A stretch of DNA of 64,000 nt from assembly GCA_031281345.1 (NCBI GenBank), contig JAITFN010000061.1, positions 1-64,000 on the forward strand, read 5' to 3'. The stretch comes from Candidatus Fibrimonadaceae bacterium (GTDB taxonomy: Bacteria > Fibrobacterota > Fibrobacteria > Fibrobacterales > Fibrobacteraceae). The first letter of the stretch is position 1. Each line of letters begins with the position of its first letter. Under the pieces are notes generated by a model that was not told the origin of the DNA, did not search any database, and saw nothing but the letters and a program-made list of their open reading frames with translations. Positions 1 through 7,308 of the stretch are shown here, in pieces. A program made the translations under genes and the position numbers.

Positions 1-101
1 ATATAACTCTCCCTTCTTCTTATGCCTACTCTTTGCTTTTTGCGCGATTTTCGGCTTATTCGCTCGCCTAAAAAAAAGGTTATTTTTTTCCGACTAGCAT
101 A

Positions 102-130
102 AATATAGAAAAATGTCGGGATTTTGTCAA
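102..130 (-). promoter_or_regulatory. Sigma70-type promoter reading off the left edge
   Basis: On the minus strand TTGACA (130-125) is followed after exactly 17 bases by TATATT (107-102). This is the only copy of the window's recurrent TTTCTATATT element that also has a perfect -35 box, and it supports reading that element as a -10 region. Transcription would run left into a leader of about 100 bases carrying a Shine-Dalgarno-like purine run near base 15. Confidence 0.6.
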
Positions 131-151
131 GGGGGAAGGGGAAATTTTTGT

Positions 152-200
152 TGTCTGAACCCCGATTCACGGGATTCACCCGATTCACCCGATTGCAGAT
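152..200. repeat. GATT-rich dispersed repeat, copy 1
   Basis: The unit begins TTGTCTGAACCCCGATT and continues with short tandem GATTCACCC words, ending CCCGATTGCAGAT. A related copy lies at 3416-3463 with the same beginning and end, and a short partial copy at 271-300. All copies are intergenic. Confidence 0.6.
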
Positions 201-270
201 TTGGTGGCAAAGAGGGGCGGTAGGGGCGCGATTAATCGGCGCTACTGTACTGTATATATAGATATATATT

Positions 271-300
271 ATTGCCTGAATATTGCCTGAACCCCGATTA
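271..300. repeat. GATT-rich dispersed repeat, partial copy 2
   Basis: ATTGCCTGAA is repeated twice in tandem and then runs into CCCCGATTA. This matches the first third of the copies at 152-200 and 3416-3463. It is flanked by TATATA-rich sequence on both sides. Confidence 0.45.
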
Positions 301-342
301 CATATATGATATATATGCAAAGGGGCGGGCGTGGGGGCAGGG

Positions 343-729
343 TTAAACGGGGGAAGGAGACGGGAATATGCTGTCCACAAATCCTTTGTCTTCTTTTGAC
401 ATGGAACCGTTTTTCTCAAGGACAAACGTCAGTGCCTCTAAAGTGCCTTTCAAATGAGCAAAATCGTTGTATTTTAGCTCATCTATCCGCTTATTTATGA
501 ATGCGAAGTCGTCGAGTTTTAAATCCTTTATGGAAGACTCGGTTTTGTACTCGGACTCCTTTATGGAAGACTCTATTTTGTGTTCGAACTCCTTTATGTG
601 AGACCAGATTTTGTGCTCGGACTCCTTTATGGAACTTCTAACCCACACAGAACAGCTAAAAGCACACGCTATTATTACTAGCGTCCGCACGTTTTCCGCA
701 TTGACTATAAGACTCAAAATGCTTTCCAT
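343..729 (-). CDS. Small membrane-anchored hendecad-repeat coiled-coil protein
   Basis: This 128-residue protein has one hydrophobic segment (about residues 14-31) followed by an unusual helical region of near-identical 11-residue units of the type S-S-I-K-E-S-E-H/Y-K-x-E, about four copies (residues 31-74). The units are encoded by 33-bp tandem DNA repeats at about 524-640. Eleven-residue periodicity predicts a right-handed or straight coiled coil projecting from the membrane. The start is supported by a strong AAGGAGGTG site 6 bases upstream and a TTTTTCTATCTT promoter-like element at about 746-756. I do not recognise the family. A pore, tether or phage-derived lysis-related protein are all possible, and no neighbour points to a function. 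Confidence 0.6.
   Translation of the reverse strand: MESILSLIVNAENVRTLVIIACAFSCSVWVRSSIKESEHKIWSHIKEFEHKIESSIKESEYKTESSIKDLKLDDFAFINKRIDELKYNDFAHLKGTLEALTFVLEKNGSMSKEDKGFVDSIFPSPSPV
524..640 (-). repeat. 33-bp tandem coding repeat (about 3.5 units)
   Basis: The word TCCTTTATGGAAGACTC (plus strand) recurs with a 33-base period at about 524, 557, 590 and, partially, 623. It encodes the 11-residue coiled-coil units of the 343-729 protein. Repeat number would be expected to vary by slippage. Confidence 0.7.
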
Positions 730-779
730 AGCTGCACCTCCTTAAAAGATAGAAAAATATTGCCACTGTTTTTTTTCAT
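714..779 (-). CDS. Possible 21-residue leader ORF upstream of the coiled-coil gene
   Basis: An ATG preceded 4 bases away by GGAGG opens a 21-codon frame rich in Lys and Phe. The frame runs through the ribosome binding site of the next gene and stops 16 bases inside it. It could couple translation of the 343-729 protein or be a chance frame. It has no recognisable domain. Confidence 0.25.
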   Translation of the reverse strand: MKKNSGNIFLSFKEVQLWKAF

Positions 780-816
780 AAAACCTCCGGTTTTTTGGTT
801 GTTACCTATTAGACGT

Positions 817-844
817 AAAAAAAGGGGAAAAATTCCCAAAAAAA
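817..844 (-). terminator. Probable rho-independent terminator after tgt
   Basis: On the minus strand GGGAA-TTT-TTCCC is followed by CTTTTTTT. The stem is short (5 bp), but it lies 45 bases past the tgt stop codon and ahead of the next minus-strand gene. Confidence 0.45.
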
Positions 845-888
845 TGAAAAAAAAATTAATTTTTTTTGTTTGGGGTGGCAGGGCGCCA

Positions 889-2016
889 CTACAAGGGGGT
901 GCGCAATAGGGGGATTTGTTCGGCTGCCCACCCCTCAAAATTGCCCTCTGATATTTTTTGGCGGGTTTGCTGCATTAAATTCAAATAAAAATGCAGGTTG
1001 TGTATGCTGGATAGCTGAAGGGCCAGCAACTCGCCCGAATGGATTAGATGCCGCAGGTAGGCACGGGAGAAATTCCGGCAGGTGTAGCAGTCGCAGGCTT
1101 CGTCTATGGGGGCTTCTTCTTCTTTGTGGGTGGCGGATTTGTAGTGCAATATGCCGCGGCTGGTGAATAGCATTCCGTTTCGGGCGTTTCGAGTGGGCAT
1201 TACGCAGTCGAACATGTCTATGCCGCGTATTATTAGCTCTAGCATATTCCAAGGGGTGCCTACTCCCATTATGTAGCGGGGGTGGGTAGCGGGAATGTGC
1301 TGCGTGCAAAAAGAAGCCATTTTGTACATAGTTTCTTCGGGCTCGCCCACGGAAAGCCCGCCGATTGCGTAGCCGTCCGGTTCTATCTGCTTTAGCTCCT
1401 CTATGGACTGCAGGCGGAGTTCCTGATGCATTCCGCCCTGGATTATGCCAAAGAATTTTTGCTCCCAGCCGTGGAGGGGAGGGTTCTGTGTGAGCCATTC
1501 TTTTGCCGCCCTTGTCCAGCGCTTTGTGTAGTCAAGGGATTTCTGGGCCTGCCCTTCTGTGCTGGGGAAAGGGGTGCATTCGTCAAATGCCATTATTATG
1601 TCTGCACCTATTTCCCTTTGGGCTTGCATCACGCTTTCGGGGGAAAAGAAATGCTTGCTGCCGTCTAGGTGGCTGCGGAATTCAACGCCGTTTTCTTTTA
1701 TTTTGCGGAGTTCTTTTAGGCTCCAAACCTGGAAACCGCCGCTGTCTGTGAGCACGGGGCCATTCCAGCCACAGAATTTGTGGATGCCGCCCATTTTTGC
1801 TATGAGGGGTGTGCCGGGGCGCAGGTGCAGGTGGTAGGTGTTGGCAAGGATTATTTTCGCGTTCATCTCTTGCAAGTCGCGCGGCGAGACAGCTTTTACG
1901 CTGGCGGTGGTGCCCACGGGCATAAAGATTGGGGTTGGCACTTCACCGTGCGCGGTTTTCAGTAGCCCAAGCCGTGCCGCTGAATGAGGTGAGGTTTTTA
2001 GGAGGGTGAAGGGCAT
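889..2016 (-). CDS. tgt: Queuine/preQ1 tRNA-guanine transglycosylase
   Basis: This enzyme exchanges guanine-34 of GUN-anticodon tRNAs for preQ1 in the cytosol, a step of queuosine synthesis. The 375-residue length fits the family. The catalytic Asp region L-T-D-S-G-G-F-Q is near residue 91, the substrate-binding motif A-F-D-E-C follows, and the nucleophile region D-M-F-D-C-V-M-P-T-R is present. The C-terminal zinc site C-x-C-x2-C...H appears as C-D-C-Y-T-C. The ATG lies within the last codons of the preceding DUF2442 gene (19-bp overlap), so the two are probably translationally coupled in a three-gene operon that starts at 2538. Confidence 0.95.
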   Translation of the reverse strand: MPFTLLKTSPHSAARLGLLKTAHGEVPTPIFMPVGTTASVKAVSPRDLQEMNAKIILANTYHLHLRPGTPLIAKMGGIHKFCGWNGPVLTDSGGFQVWSLKELRKIKENGVEFRSHLDGSKHFFSPESVMQAQREIGADIIMAFDECTPFPSTEGQAQKSLDYTKRWTRAAKEWLTQNPPLHGWEQKFFGIIQGGMHQELRLQSIEELKQIEPDGYAIGGLSVGEPEETMYKMASFCTQHIPATHPRYIMGVGTPWNMLELIIRGIDMFDCVMPTRNARNGMLFTSRGILHYKSATHKEEEAPIDEACDCYTCRNFSRAYLRHLIHSGELLALQLSSIHNLHFYLNLMQQTRQKISEGNFEGWAAEQIPLLRTPL

Positions 2017-2261
2017 TTATACGGAACACTGTTTTCGTAAAGTTCGTGGGGAGCAATATCTTGGCCATTAACCCATTCTATTCCATAGCCATTATTTGTT
2101 ATACGCACATTTTTAAAATAATTTTTGTCTTTGAGTTCTCCGTACCAACTGCCTTTTATATATGGAGAAACATCAAAAAGTTTTTTTTCGTTGGTTTCGT
2201 ATTCAAGAAACAGGCTAAAAGGCTCAACTGGCTCAACTAATTTTATTTTTGGCTGTAACAT
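1998..2261 (-). CDS. DUF2442-family small protein
   Basis: This 87-residue protein matches the DUF2442 pattern, with a core of the form L-F-D-V-S-P-Y...G-x-W...L-K-D...F-K-N-V-x-I...G-I-E-W-x-N-G-x-D-I-A-P-H-E-L-Y. Members are usually found beside DUF4160 proteins, as here, and such pairs are often suspected to be toxin-antitoxin-like; that role is not established. It sits between the DUF4160 gene (10-bp gap) and tgt (overlap). Confidence 0.8.
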   Translation of the reverse strand: MLQPKIKLVEPVEPFSLFLEYETNEKKLFDVSPYIKGSWYGELKDKNYFKNVRITNNGYGIEWVNGQDIAPHELYENSVPYKCPSPS

Positions 2262-2271
2262 AATAGAAACA

Positions 2272-2538
2272 CTATTTTAAAGGTTCAATTTTAAAAAATT
2301 GCTCGCCTTTACTCAATAAATCCCAATTAGCTGATAAATCTTCTTTATGTATTTCCATCCAAGCTACCAATAGTTTCATTTTTGGAATAGGTAAATTTCC
2401 TTCAAGTATTTCTCCATCCAAGGCAATGGCAACTTCTTCTCCAGAATATTCGGCGTGAATATGCGGTTTTTTGTGATTGCCTTGCTTTTCGCAATACATT
2501 CTAACGATTATGCCAAAAAATAAAGATAATGTGGGCAT
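2272..2538 (-). CDS. DUF4160-family small protein
   Basis: The protein has 88 residues from the preferred start M-P-T-L-S-L-F-F-G-I-I-V-R-M-Y, the typical DUF4160 opening, followed by the conserved H-K-K-P-H-I-H-A-E-Y segment. An alternative ATG two codons upstream (2544) lies inside the promoter spacer, so 2538 is favoured. It is the first gene of the DUF4160-DUF2442-tgt unit. The promoter element ends only 6 bases before the start, implying a leaderless or nearly leaderless mRNA. The gene pair may be a toxin-antitoxin-like unit, which is inference from family neighbourhood. Confidence 0.8.
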   Translation of the reverse strand: MPTLSLFFGIIVRMYCEKQGNHKKPHIHAEYSGEEVAIALDGEILEGNLPIPKMKLLVAWMEIHKEDLSANWDLLSKGEQFFKIEPLK

Positions 2539-2544
2539 ATACAT

Positions 2545-2554
2545 AATATAGAAA
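2545..2554 (-). promoter_or_regulatory. TTTCTATATT promoter element of the DUF4160 operon
   Basis: TTTCTATATT on the minus strand ends 6 bases before the ATG at 2538. A start of transcription about 6-7 bases after the element would coincide with the start codon. Confidence 0.5.
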
Positions 2555-2689
2555 TATGCGTTTAAACCCCAAAATATGCAATATATCCCCCTTTTTCCCT
2601 TAATTTTTAGTTTTTGAGGGGGGAAAATTTTAAATTATACGGGTTCAATAGGGCAACCACGGAGAGTTGCCCATACACCGGAGGCAAAA

Positions 2690-3415
2690 ATGTATTTTGA
2701 CCCTATTTATATGATTCTTATTGTTGCGGCACTCGTGCTTTCTGGTGGGGCAGCTTTTTTGGTGAAAATGAAGTTCAAAAGCGGAGAAAAGGTGGCTATT
2801 TCCAGCGGCTACACGGGAGCGCAAGTGGCTAAGGCTATTTTGCAAAGCTGCGGGATTAGCGATGTGAGCGTTCACGAGCATAAAGGCTTTCTCTCCGACC
2901 ATTACAATCCGCTCAACAAAACGCTTAATCTTAGCCCCGAAGTTTACAACGGGCGCTCGGCGGCTTCGGCAGGAGTGGCAGCGCACGAGGTGGGACACGC
3001 TATTCAGCACGCACAGAATTATTTTCCGATGTGGATTCGTTCCACTATTGTGCCAGTGGCAAATATAGGGAGCAATCTTGGACCTTTGATTATTATTGTG
3101 GGAATTATGTTGGGAGCCGGGGCAGAGGTAAACTCCGGCATTGGGCATTTTGTTGCAGCCATAGGAGTTGCACTGTTCGCTATGGCTACGGCGTTCACCC
3201 TGGTCACTGTTCCCGTTGAGTTTGACGCCTCCGCTCGGGCTAAAAGGCAGTTGGAGAGTTTGAGCATAGTAAAGCCCGGGCCGGAGGCCAATACCGTTTC
3301 TTCTGTTCTCACTGCCGCAGGGCTCACTTATGTGGCGGCGGCTATCTCTTCTGTTATGATGCTTTTGTACTGGGCTTATAGAGCCGGTTTAATCGGCGGC
3401 AGAAGGAATGATTAA
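2690..3415 (+). CDS. YugP-like neutral zinc metallopeptidase, membrane protein
   Basis: This 241-residue integral membrane peptidase belongs to the family typified by Bacillus YugP. It has an N-terminal membrane helix (about 8-26) and the zinc-binding H-E-V-G-H motif at residues 99-103 within a short soluble segment. Two hydrophobic stretches follow (about 130-180), and another near the C-terminus (about 210-232). The segment F-L-S-D-H-Y-N-P before the motif is typical of the family. Substrates are generally unknown, and a role in membrane protein turnover is inferred. An AGGCAAAA purine run precedes the ATG. The gene stands alone between a minus-strand operon and a GATT repeat. Confidence 0.88.
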   Translation: MYFDPIYMILIVAALVLSGGAAFLVKMKFKSGEKVAISSGYTGAQVAKAILQSCGISDVSVHEHKGFLSDHYNPLNKTLNLSPEVYNGRSAASAGVAAHEVGHAIQHAQNYFPMWIRSTIVPVANIGSNLGPLIIIVGIMLGAGAEVNSGIGHFVAAIGVALFAMATAFTLVTVPVEFDASARAKRQLESLSIVKPGPEANTVSSVLTAAGLTYVAAAISSVMMLLYWAYRAGLIGGRRND

Positions 3416-3463
3416 TTGTCTGAACCCCGATTCTCCCGATTAGAGGATTTTCCCGATTGCGGA
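3416..3463. repeat. GATT-rich dispersed repeat, copy 3
   Basis: It starts TTGTCTGAACCCCGATT, as at 152, has two further CCCGATT words and ends CCCGATTGCGGAT. It fills almost the whole gap between the zinc peptidase stop and the radical SAM start, so it forms part of the latter's leader. Confidence 0.6.
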
Positions 3464-3464
3464 T

Positions 3465-4337
3465 ATGAATGTAAAATTATACAAGGACTTTCTAAAAGAG
3501 GTTTTCTCGCAGTGCGAGCGGGTGCGCAAGGTGTCGTTGAATGCGGGGTTCAGTTGCCCTAATTTAGATGGAACTGTTGGGAAGGGAGGGTGCGCTTATT
3601 GCGATAATAAGTCGTTCAGTTCGGTGGCTGCCTCTGAGTTTTCGGTTATGGAGCAGCTGGAAGACGGGATTAGAAAAAATAAAAAATATGGAATTCTCGC
3701 TTATTTTCAGAGCTACACAAATACGCACGCACCTGTGCAAAAACTTCGCGAGGTTTTTACGCCCGTAATTGAACACAGCAGGGTTGTGGGGATTTCCATT
3801 GGAACACGCCCAGACTGTTTGAACCCCGAGGTTGTAAGTTTGCTTGCTTATTTTAATAAAATAAAACCGGTTATTGTGGAAATAGGCGTACAAAGCGCAA
3901 ACGACAAAACACTTAAAAACATAAATAGGAACCACACTTCTCAGCAAACGCGCGATGCCGCCGAGCGCTGCAAAAATGCAGGACTTTTGATTACATCGCA
4001 TATTATAATAGGGCTGCCAAACGAGGATATGAACGATTTTGTGAATACCGCTAAGTTAATCGCAGAGTGCAAATTTTCTGCTGTTAAAATTCACCCTTTG
4101 CATATTGTTAAAGGAACAAAGTTCGCAGAGGAATACGCACAGGGCAAAATTGGACTTTTGGGTTTTGACGATTATTGCAAGGCGGCCGCGGAGGTTATCC
4201 GCATTGTGCAGCCGAATGTGGCTATTGAGAGGGTGAGTGCGGAATCGCCCTCTTATATGCTCGTTGCGCCCGACTGGTGCGGGCAGAGGGAGAAGATATG
4301 GGAAGGGATTAATGCAAATCTAATTTGTGAAAATTAA
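3465..4337 (+). CDS. YhcC-type radical SAM protein (TIGR01212-like)
   Basis: This 290-residue radical SAM enzyme has the family-specific cluster motif C-x11-C-x2-C (Cys31, Cys43, Cys46) within C-P-N-L-D-G-T...G-G-C-A-Y-C. The segments S-I-G-T-R-P-D-C-L, E-I-G-V-Q-S and I-I-G-L-P-N-E are the usual SAM- and cluster-barrel strands. The Elp3-like family is widespread and its substrate is not firmly known; a tRNA- or translation-linked role has been proposed for relatives. The gene converges with, and overlaps by 4 bases, the lipoprotein gene on the other strand. Confidence 0.85.
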   Translation: MNVKLYKDFLKEVFSQCERVRKVSLNAGFSCPNLDGTVGKGGCAYCDNKSFSSVAASEFSVMEQLEDGIRKNKKYGILAYFQSYTNTHAPVQKLREVFTPVIEHSRVVGISIGTRPDCLNPEVVSLLAYFNKIKPVIVEIGVQSANDKTLKNINRNHTSQQTRDAAERCKNAGLLITSHIIIGLPNEDMNDFVNTAKLIAECKFSAVKIHPLHIVKGTKFAEEYAQGKIGLLGFDDYCKAAAEVIRIVQPNVAIERVSAESPSYMLVAPDWCGQREKIWEGINANLICEN

Positions 4338-5119
4338 TGCCAATCGGGGGGTGGGGGCGGAGGCTCGGTAGCAACGGGAGTGTCTGGTTCTGGGGCTGGC
4401 TGAACCTCGGTGGGCTGGGCGGCTACGGGTTGGGCAGCGGCAGGTTCTGCTGCTGGCTGAGCGGCAGGTTGGGCGGCGGCTGGAATTACTGACTGCGCTG
4501 CTAGTTGCAGTTTGTGGCGGTAGTATTCCCAGGGGCTCATGTTGGTGCCTTCTACAGCGGGCTTTTGAACTGCAATGGGTTCTTGGCCGTGTATATTCGT
4601 GTAGGCTTTTTTGAACTGGTCTGAGCTTCTGTCTATTTTCATCTCTTCGGAGATGTTGGAGTTGTAGCCAGAGGCTGGGTCTATGATAAGGTCTCCGTTG
4701 AGGTCGCGTACTAAGGTTTTTTTGTCTGGGCCAGCGGTGATTACTGCAGAAATAGCTATGTCTTTTACCACTTTTATTTGCATGGTGTTTTTTCTGCTGC
4801 CCCAGATTTCGGTTGAGTTCTCGGCACTTGGCTTTACCTCTTTTACGGTTCCCCAGGTTTTGATTACCTTGGTGCTGTCGTAAATAGAGGTTGCGTACAT
4901 GGTAGGCCTGTAATTATAATAATATATGCTAGTATCGCCGTTTATTTCTACAAGGGTAGGTCGGCCGGCTTTGGCCATCCATTCGGTAACAGAGCTGCTT
5001 GCCAAGGATATTACGTCTCGCTCGTCTATCCAGTTTTCTTTTACGCCAACCTGAGTTGTGGCACAGGAGCTTATTAGCACTACGGCTAGTGTGCAAAAAA
5101 TAATATTAAATTTTTTCAT
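4334..5119 (-). CDS. Lipoprotein with Ala/Pro/Gln-rich C-terminal tail
   Basis: The first 20 residues form a lipoprotein signal with lipobox I-S-S-C (Cys19), so the mature 243-residue protein should be lipid-anchored and periplasmic. The middle resembles a small beta-rich domain (S-I-Y-Y-Y-N-Y-R-P-T-M-Y, repeated aromatic strands) similar to outer-membrane assembly lipoproteins, but I cannot assign it. The last about 60 residues are A-Q-P/A-E-P repeats ending in six prolines, probably a flexible spacer. Its promoter element lies only 6 bases before the ATG and is back-to-back with that of the first chemoreceptor. Confidence 0.75.
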   Translation of the reverse strand: MKKFNIIFCTLAVVLISSCATTQVGVKENWIDERDVISLASSSVTEWMAKAGRPTLVEINGDTSIYYYNYRPTMYATSIYDSTKVIKTWGTVKEVKPSAENSTEIWGSRKNTMQIKVVKDIAISAVITAGPDKKTLVRDLNGDLIIDPASGYNSNISEEMKIDRSSDQFKKAYTNIHGQEPIAVQKPAVEGTNMSPWEYYRHKLQLAAQSVIPAAAQPAAQPAAEPAAAQPVAAQPTEVQPAPEPDTPVATEPPPPPPDWH

Positions 5120-5125
5120 GGGGTA

Positions 5126-5151
5126 AATATAGAAAAAAATTTACTATATTT
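5126..5151. promoter_or_regulatory. Divergent, nearly symmetric promoter pair (lipoprotein / chemoreceptor 1)
   Basis: Minus strand: TTTCTATATT at 5135-5126, 6 bases before the lipoprotein ATG. Plus strand: TTTACTATATT ending at 5150, 42 bases before the chemoreceptor ATG. The two elements form an imperfect inverted repeat separated by about 5 bases, so each -10 lies in the other's upstream contact zone. Confidence 0.5.
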
Positions 5152-5192
5152 TCCCCATAAAAAGATAGTGTTTAAGAGGTAACCATTAATTT

Positions 5193-7280
5193 ATGAACAA
5201 CATCAAGATTGGCGTTAAGCTAATTGCATCTTTTCTGCTAGTTGCTATGCTTTCGGCGGCTATGGGAATGTATATGATGCGTGGCCTCGATTTTCTCAAC
5301 GACCAATCCGATTTTATGTATAAAAAGGGAGCCGTACCCCTAGGGCTTCTGACTGAGGCTCTAAAACAGACTCAGGAGATGAGGGTACAGATGCGCGACT
5401 GGGTTACCGCCAGAAGTGATGAGCAGAGGGAGGCGGTTCTCAAAAAAATAGACAATGCGCGCGATACCGCCATAGATGCCATAAATCAGCAACTGAGCCT
5501 AACCATTAAGGAAGAATCCAAGGTTGTTTTGCATTCTTTGATAGAGGCCTGCAATAGGTATGCGGCTACGGCGCGCAAATTTTCAAACACAACCAAAGAT
5601 TTTGACCCTGTTACCGGAGCTTACACCAAAGGCACTCCTCCTGAGATAGCGGCTATAGGAAACGAGATTCTGGATTTGACCAAGAAAGCCTCGGAGATAA
5701 GGATTGGGGCGGTGAAAGAGTCTTGGGAACAAGGTGATGAAATTGCGCTCCGCACCAAGAGGATTGCATTTGTCTTTTTGGCAGTGGTTGTGTTGTTTTC
5801 AATGGTTGTTGGTGTTTATTTAACGCTTTCCATAACAGGCGTTTTGAAAAATGTGGTTGGTACAGTTGCCAAATTGGAGAAAGGCGATATGACCGTCCGC
5901 GTGAATTTGGAACGCGGAGACGAGTTCGGAACGCTCTCCAAATCAATAGACTCCCTCGCCTCTAGGCTCCAGAACATTATGAAAGATTTGTATCTGGATT
6001 CAGAGAGCCTGGCTGGTTCTTCTGAAGAGCTTTCCAGCATCAGCAGGTTGCTCGCAAATAGCGCAGACGAGGTTGCATCAAAGGTGATAGTTGTTGCAAG
6101 CGCAACCGAAGAGGTTTCTGTAAATATAGGCACAATAGCCAGCACTGCAAAGGAATCTTCTATGGGTGCAAACGAGGTTGCAGATGCGGTTGAGAAACTC
6201 GCAAGCAATATAAACTCAATGGCAGACTCCGCAGAAAAAGCATCTGTGAGTGTAAGCTCGGTTGTGAATTCGGTTGAGCACGTAGCCGACAACATAAACG
6301 CAATAGCCAGCACTGCCAAAGAAGCATCCTCAAATGCGGGCGAGGTGGCAGGTGCGGCAGAGAAAATGTCCACGAACATGAACACCATCGCAGCTGCCAT
6401 AAAAGAGATGAGCGCAAGCATAAGCCAAATATCCGGCGATGCCTACGATACACGCAGCATAGCGGGCGAGGCAACAGTTATGGCTTCCGATGCAACCGAG
6501 ACCATGAGCAGGTTGGGAGTGGCGGCAAAGCAGATTGGCGAAGTGACAGACGTTATAAAAAGAATATCAGAAAAAACAAATTTACTTGCTCTCAATGCAA
6601 CTATAGAGGCATCTTCTGCGGGCGAGGCTGGCAAAGGTTTTACAGTTGTTGCAAATGAGATAAAAGAGCTTGCTATCCAAAGCGCAAAAAACGCAGACGA
6701 TATAACGAACCGCATAGAGGGCATACAAAAAAGCACAGGCGAAGCCATTACCGCGATAAGCAATATTTCGCAAATAATAGCAAAGATAAATCAAGGAGTG
6801 GAATCCATTTCTACACACGTGGGGCAGCAAACAAAGGCGAGCCACGAAATAGCAACACACGTGTCTCAGGCAAATGTGAGCACAAAGAAAGTCGCAGGCT
6901 CTGTGGATGAGGTTGCCAAAGGTAGCAAAAGCATTGCGCAGAATGCCTCTGTAGCAAACACAAGTGCTATGCAGGTATCTAGCTCTATAACCGAAGTGGC
7001 AAAAGGCAGCAGGAGCATTGCGCAAAATGCCTCTGTGGCAAACACAAATGTAAAGCACGTGTCTAAGTCTATAGAAGAAGTGGCAAATGGTAGCAAAGAT
7101 ATTGCTTACCGAGCGAGCGAAGCCGCTAAGGGCGCGAGCGAGGTGAGCCAGAATGTATCTAATATGAATTTAGCAGCCAAGGAGAGCGCGCAAGGGGCAA
7201 GCCAAGTGAACCAAAGCGCGAACGATTTGGCAAAGGTGGCAAGCAAGTTGAAAAATGTGGTGAGTCAATTTAAAGTTTAG
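5193..7280 (+). CDS. Methyl-accepting chemotaxis protein, paralogue 1
   Basis: This 695-residue inner-membrane chemoreceptor signals to CheA/CheW. Order: TM1 (8-28), four-helix-bundle-type periplasmic domain (30-190), TM2 (about 190-212), HAMP (213-266), then a long coiled-coil hairpin. The conserved tip, I-S-E-K-T-N-L-L-A-L-N-A-T-I-E, is near 457-471. Both arms are built of 28-residue (four-heptad) repeats, with E-V-A-K-G-S-K-S-I-A-Q-N-A recurring in the C-terminal arm. There is no C-terminal CheR-docking pentapeptide. The leader holds AAGAGGTAACC before the ATG. It is followed after 28 bases by paralogue 2, so they are probably co-transcribed. The tip has I-E-A-S-S where paralogues 2 and 3 have I-E-A-A-S. 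Confidence 0.93.
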   Translation: MNNIKIGVKLIASFLLVAMLSAAMGMYMMRGLDFLNDQSDFMYKKGAVPLGLLTEALKQTQEMRVQMRDWVTARSDEQREAVLKKIDNARDTAIDAINQQLSLTIKEESKVVLHSLIEACNRYAATARKFSNTTKDFDPVTGAYTKGTPPEIAAIGNEILDLTKKASEIRIGAVKESWEQGDEIALRTKRIAFVFLAVVVLFSMVVGVYLTLSITGVLKNVVGTVAKLEKGDMTVRVNLERGDEFGTLSKSIDSLASRLQNIMKDLYLDSESLAGSSEELSSISRLLANSADEVASKVIVVASATEEVSVNIGTIASTAKESSMGANEVADAVEKLASNINSMADSAEKASVSVSSVVNSVEHVADNINAIASTAKEASSNAGEVAGAAEKMSTNMNTIAAAIKEMSASISQISGDAYDTRSIAGEATVMASDATETMSRLGVAAKQIGEVTDVIKRISEKTNLLALNATIEASSAGEAGKGFTVVANEIKELAIQSAKNADDITNRIEGIQKSTGEAITAISNISQIIAKINQGVESISTHVGQQTKASHEIATHVSQANVSTKKVAGSVDEVAKGSKSIAQNASVANTSAMQVSSSITEVAKGSRSIAQNASVANTNVKHVSKSIEEVANGSKDIAYRASEAAKGASEVSQNVSNMNLAAKESAQGASQVNQSANDLAKVASKLKNVVSQFKV

Positions 7281-7308
7281 GTGTTCAACCATTAACCAAG
7301 GAGAAAAC

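Larger units (their letters stand above)
1..342. other. Non-coding left edge with promoter and repeats
   Basis: I see no convincing gene in this stretch. It holds a minus-strand promoter (102-130) reading off the left edge and two copies of a GATT-rich dispersed repeat (152-200 and 271-300). Between and after them lie AT-rich tracts and a G-rich plus strand. A purine-rich AAGAAGGGAGAG-like sequence on the minus strand at about 11-25 looks like a ribosome binding site for a gene starting just outside the window. Confidence 0.6.

Noticed and set aside
152..200. GATT repeats as a CRISPR array
   Set aside because: The repeat words are only 7-9 bp, the spacers are 0-7 bp, and no cas genes are present.
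306..500. Plus-strand 64-codon frame
   Set aside because: No ribosome site, low-complexity Gly/Arg start, and it overlaps the better-supported minus-strand coiled-coil gene.
935..1498. Antisense and out-of-frame ORFs inside tgt
   Set aside because: They overlap a clear tgt coding frame and their products are Arg/His/Pro-rich shadows.
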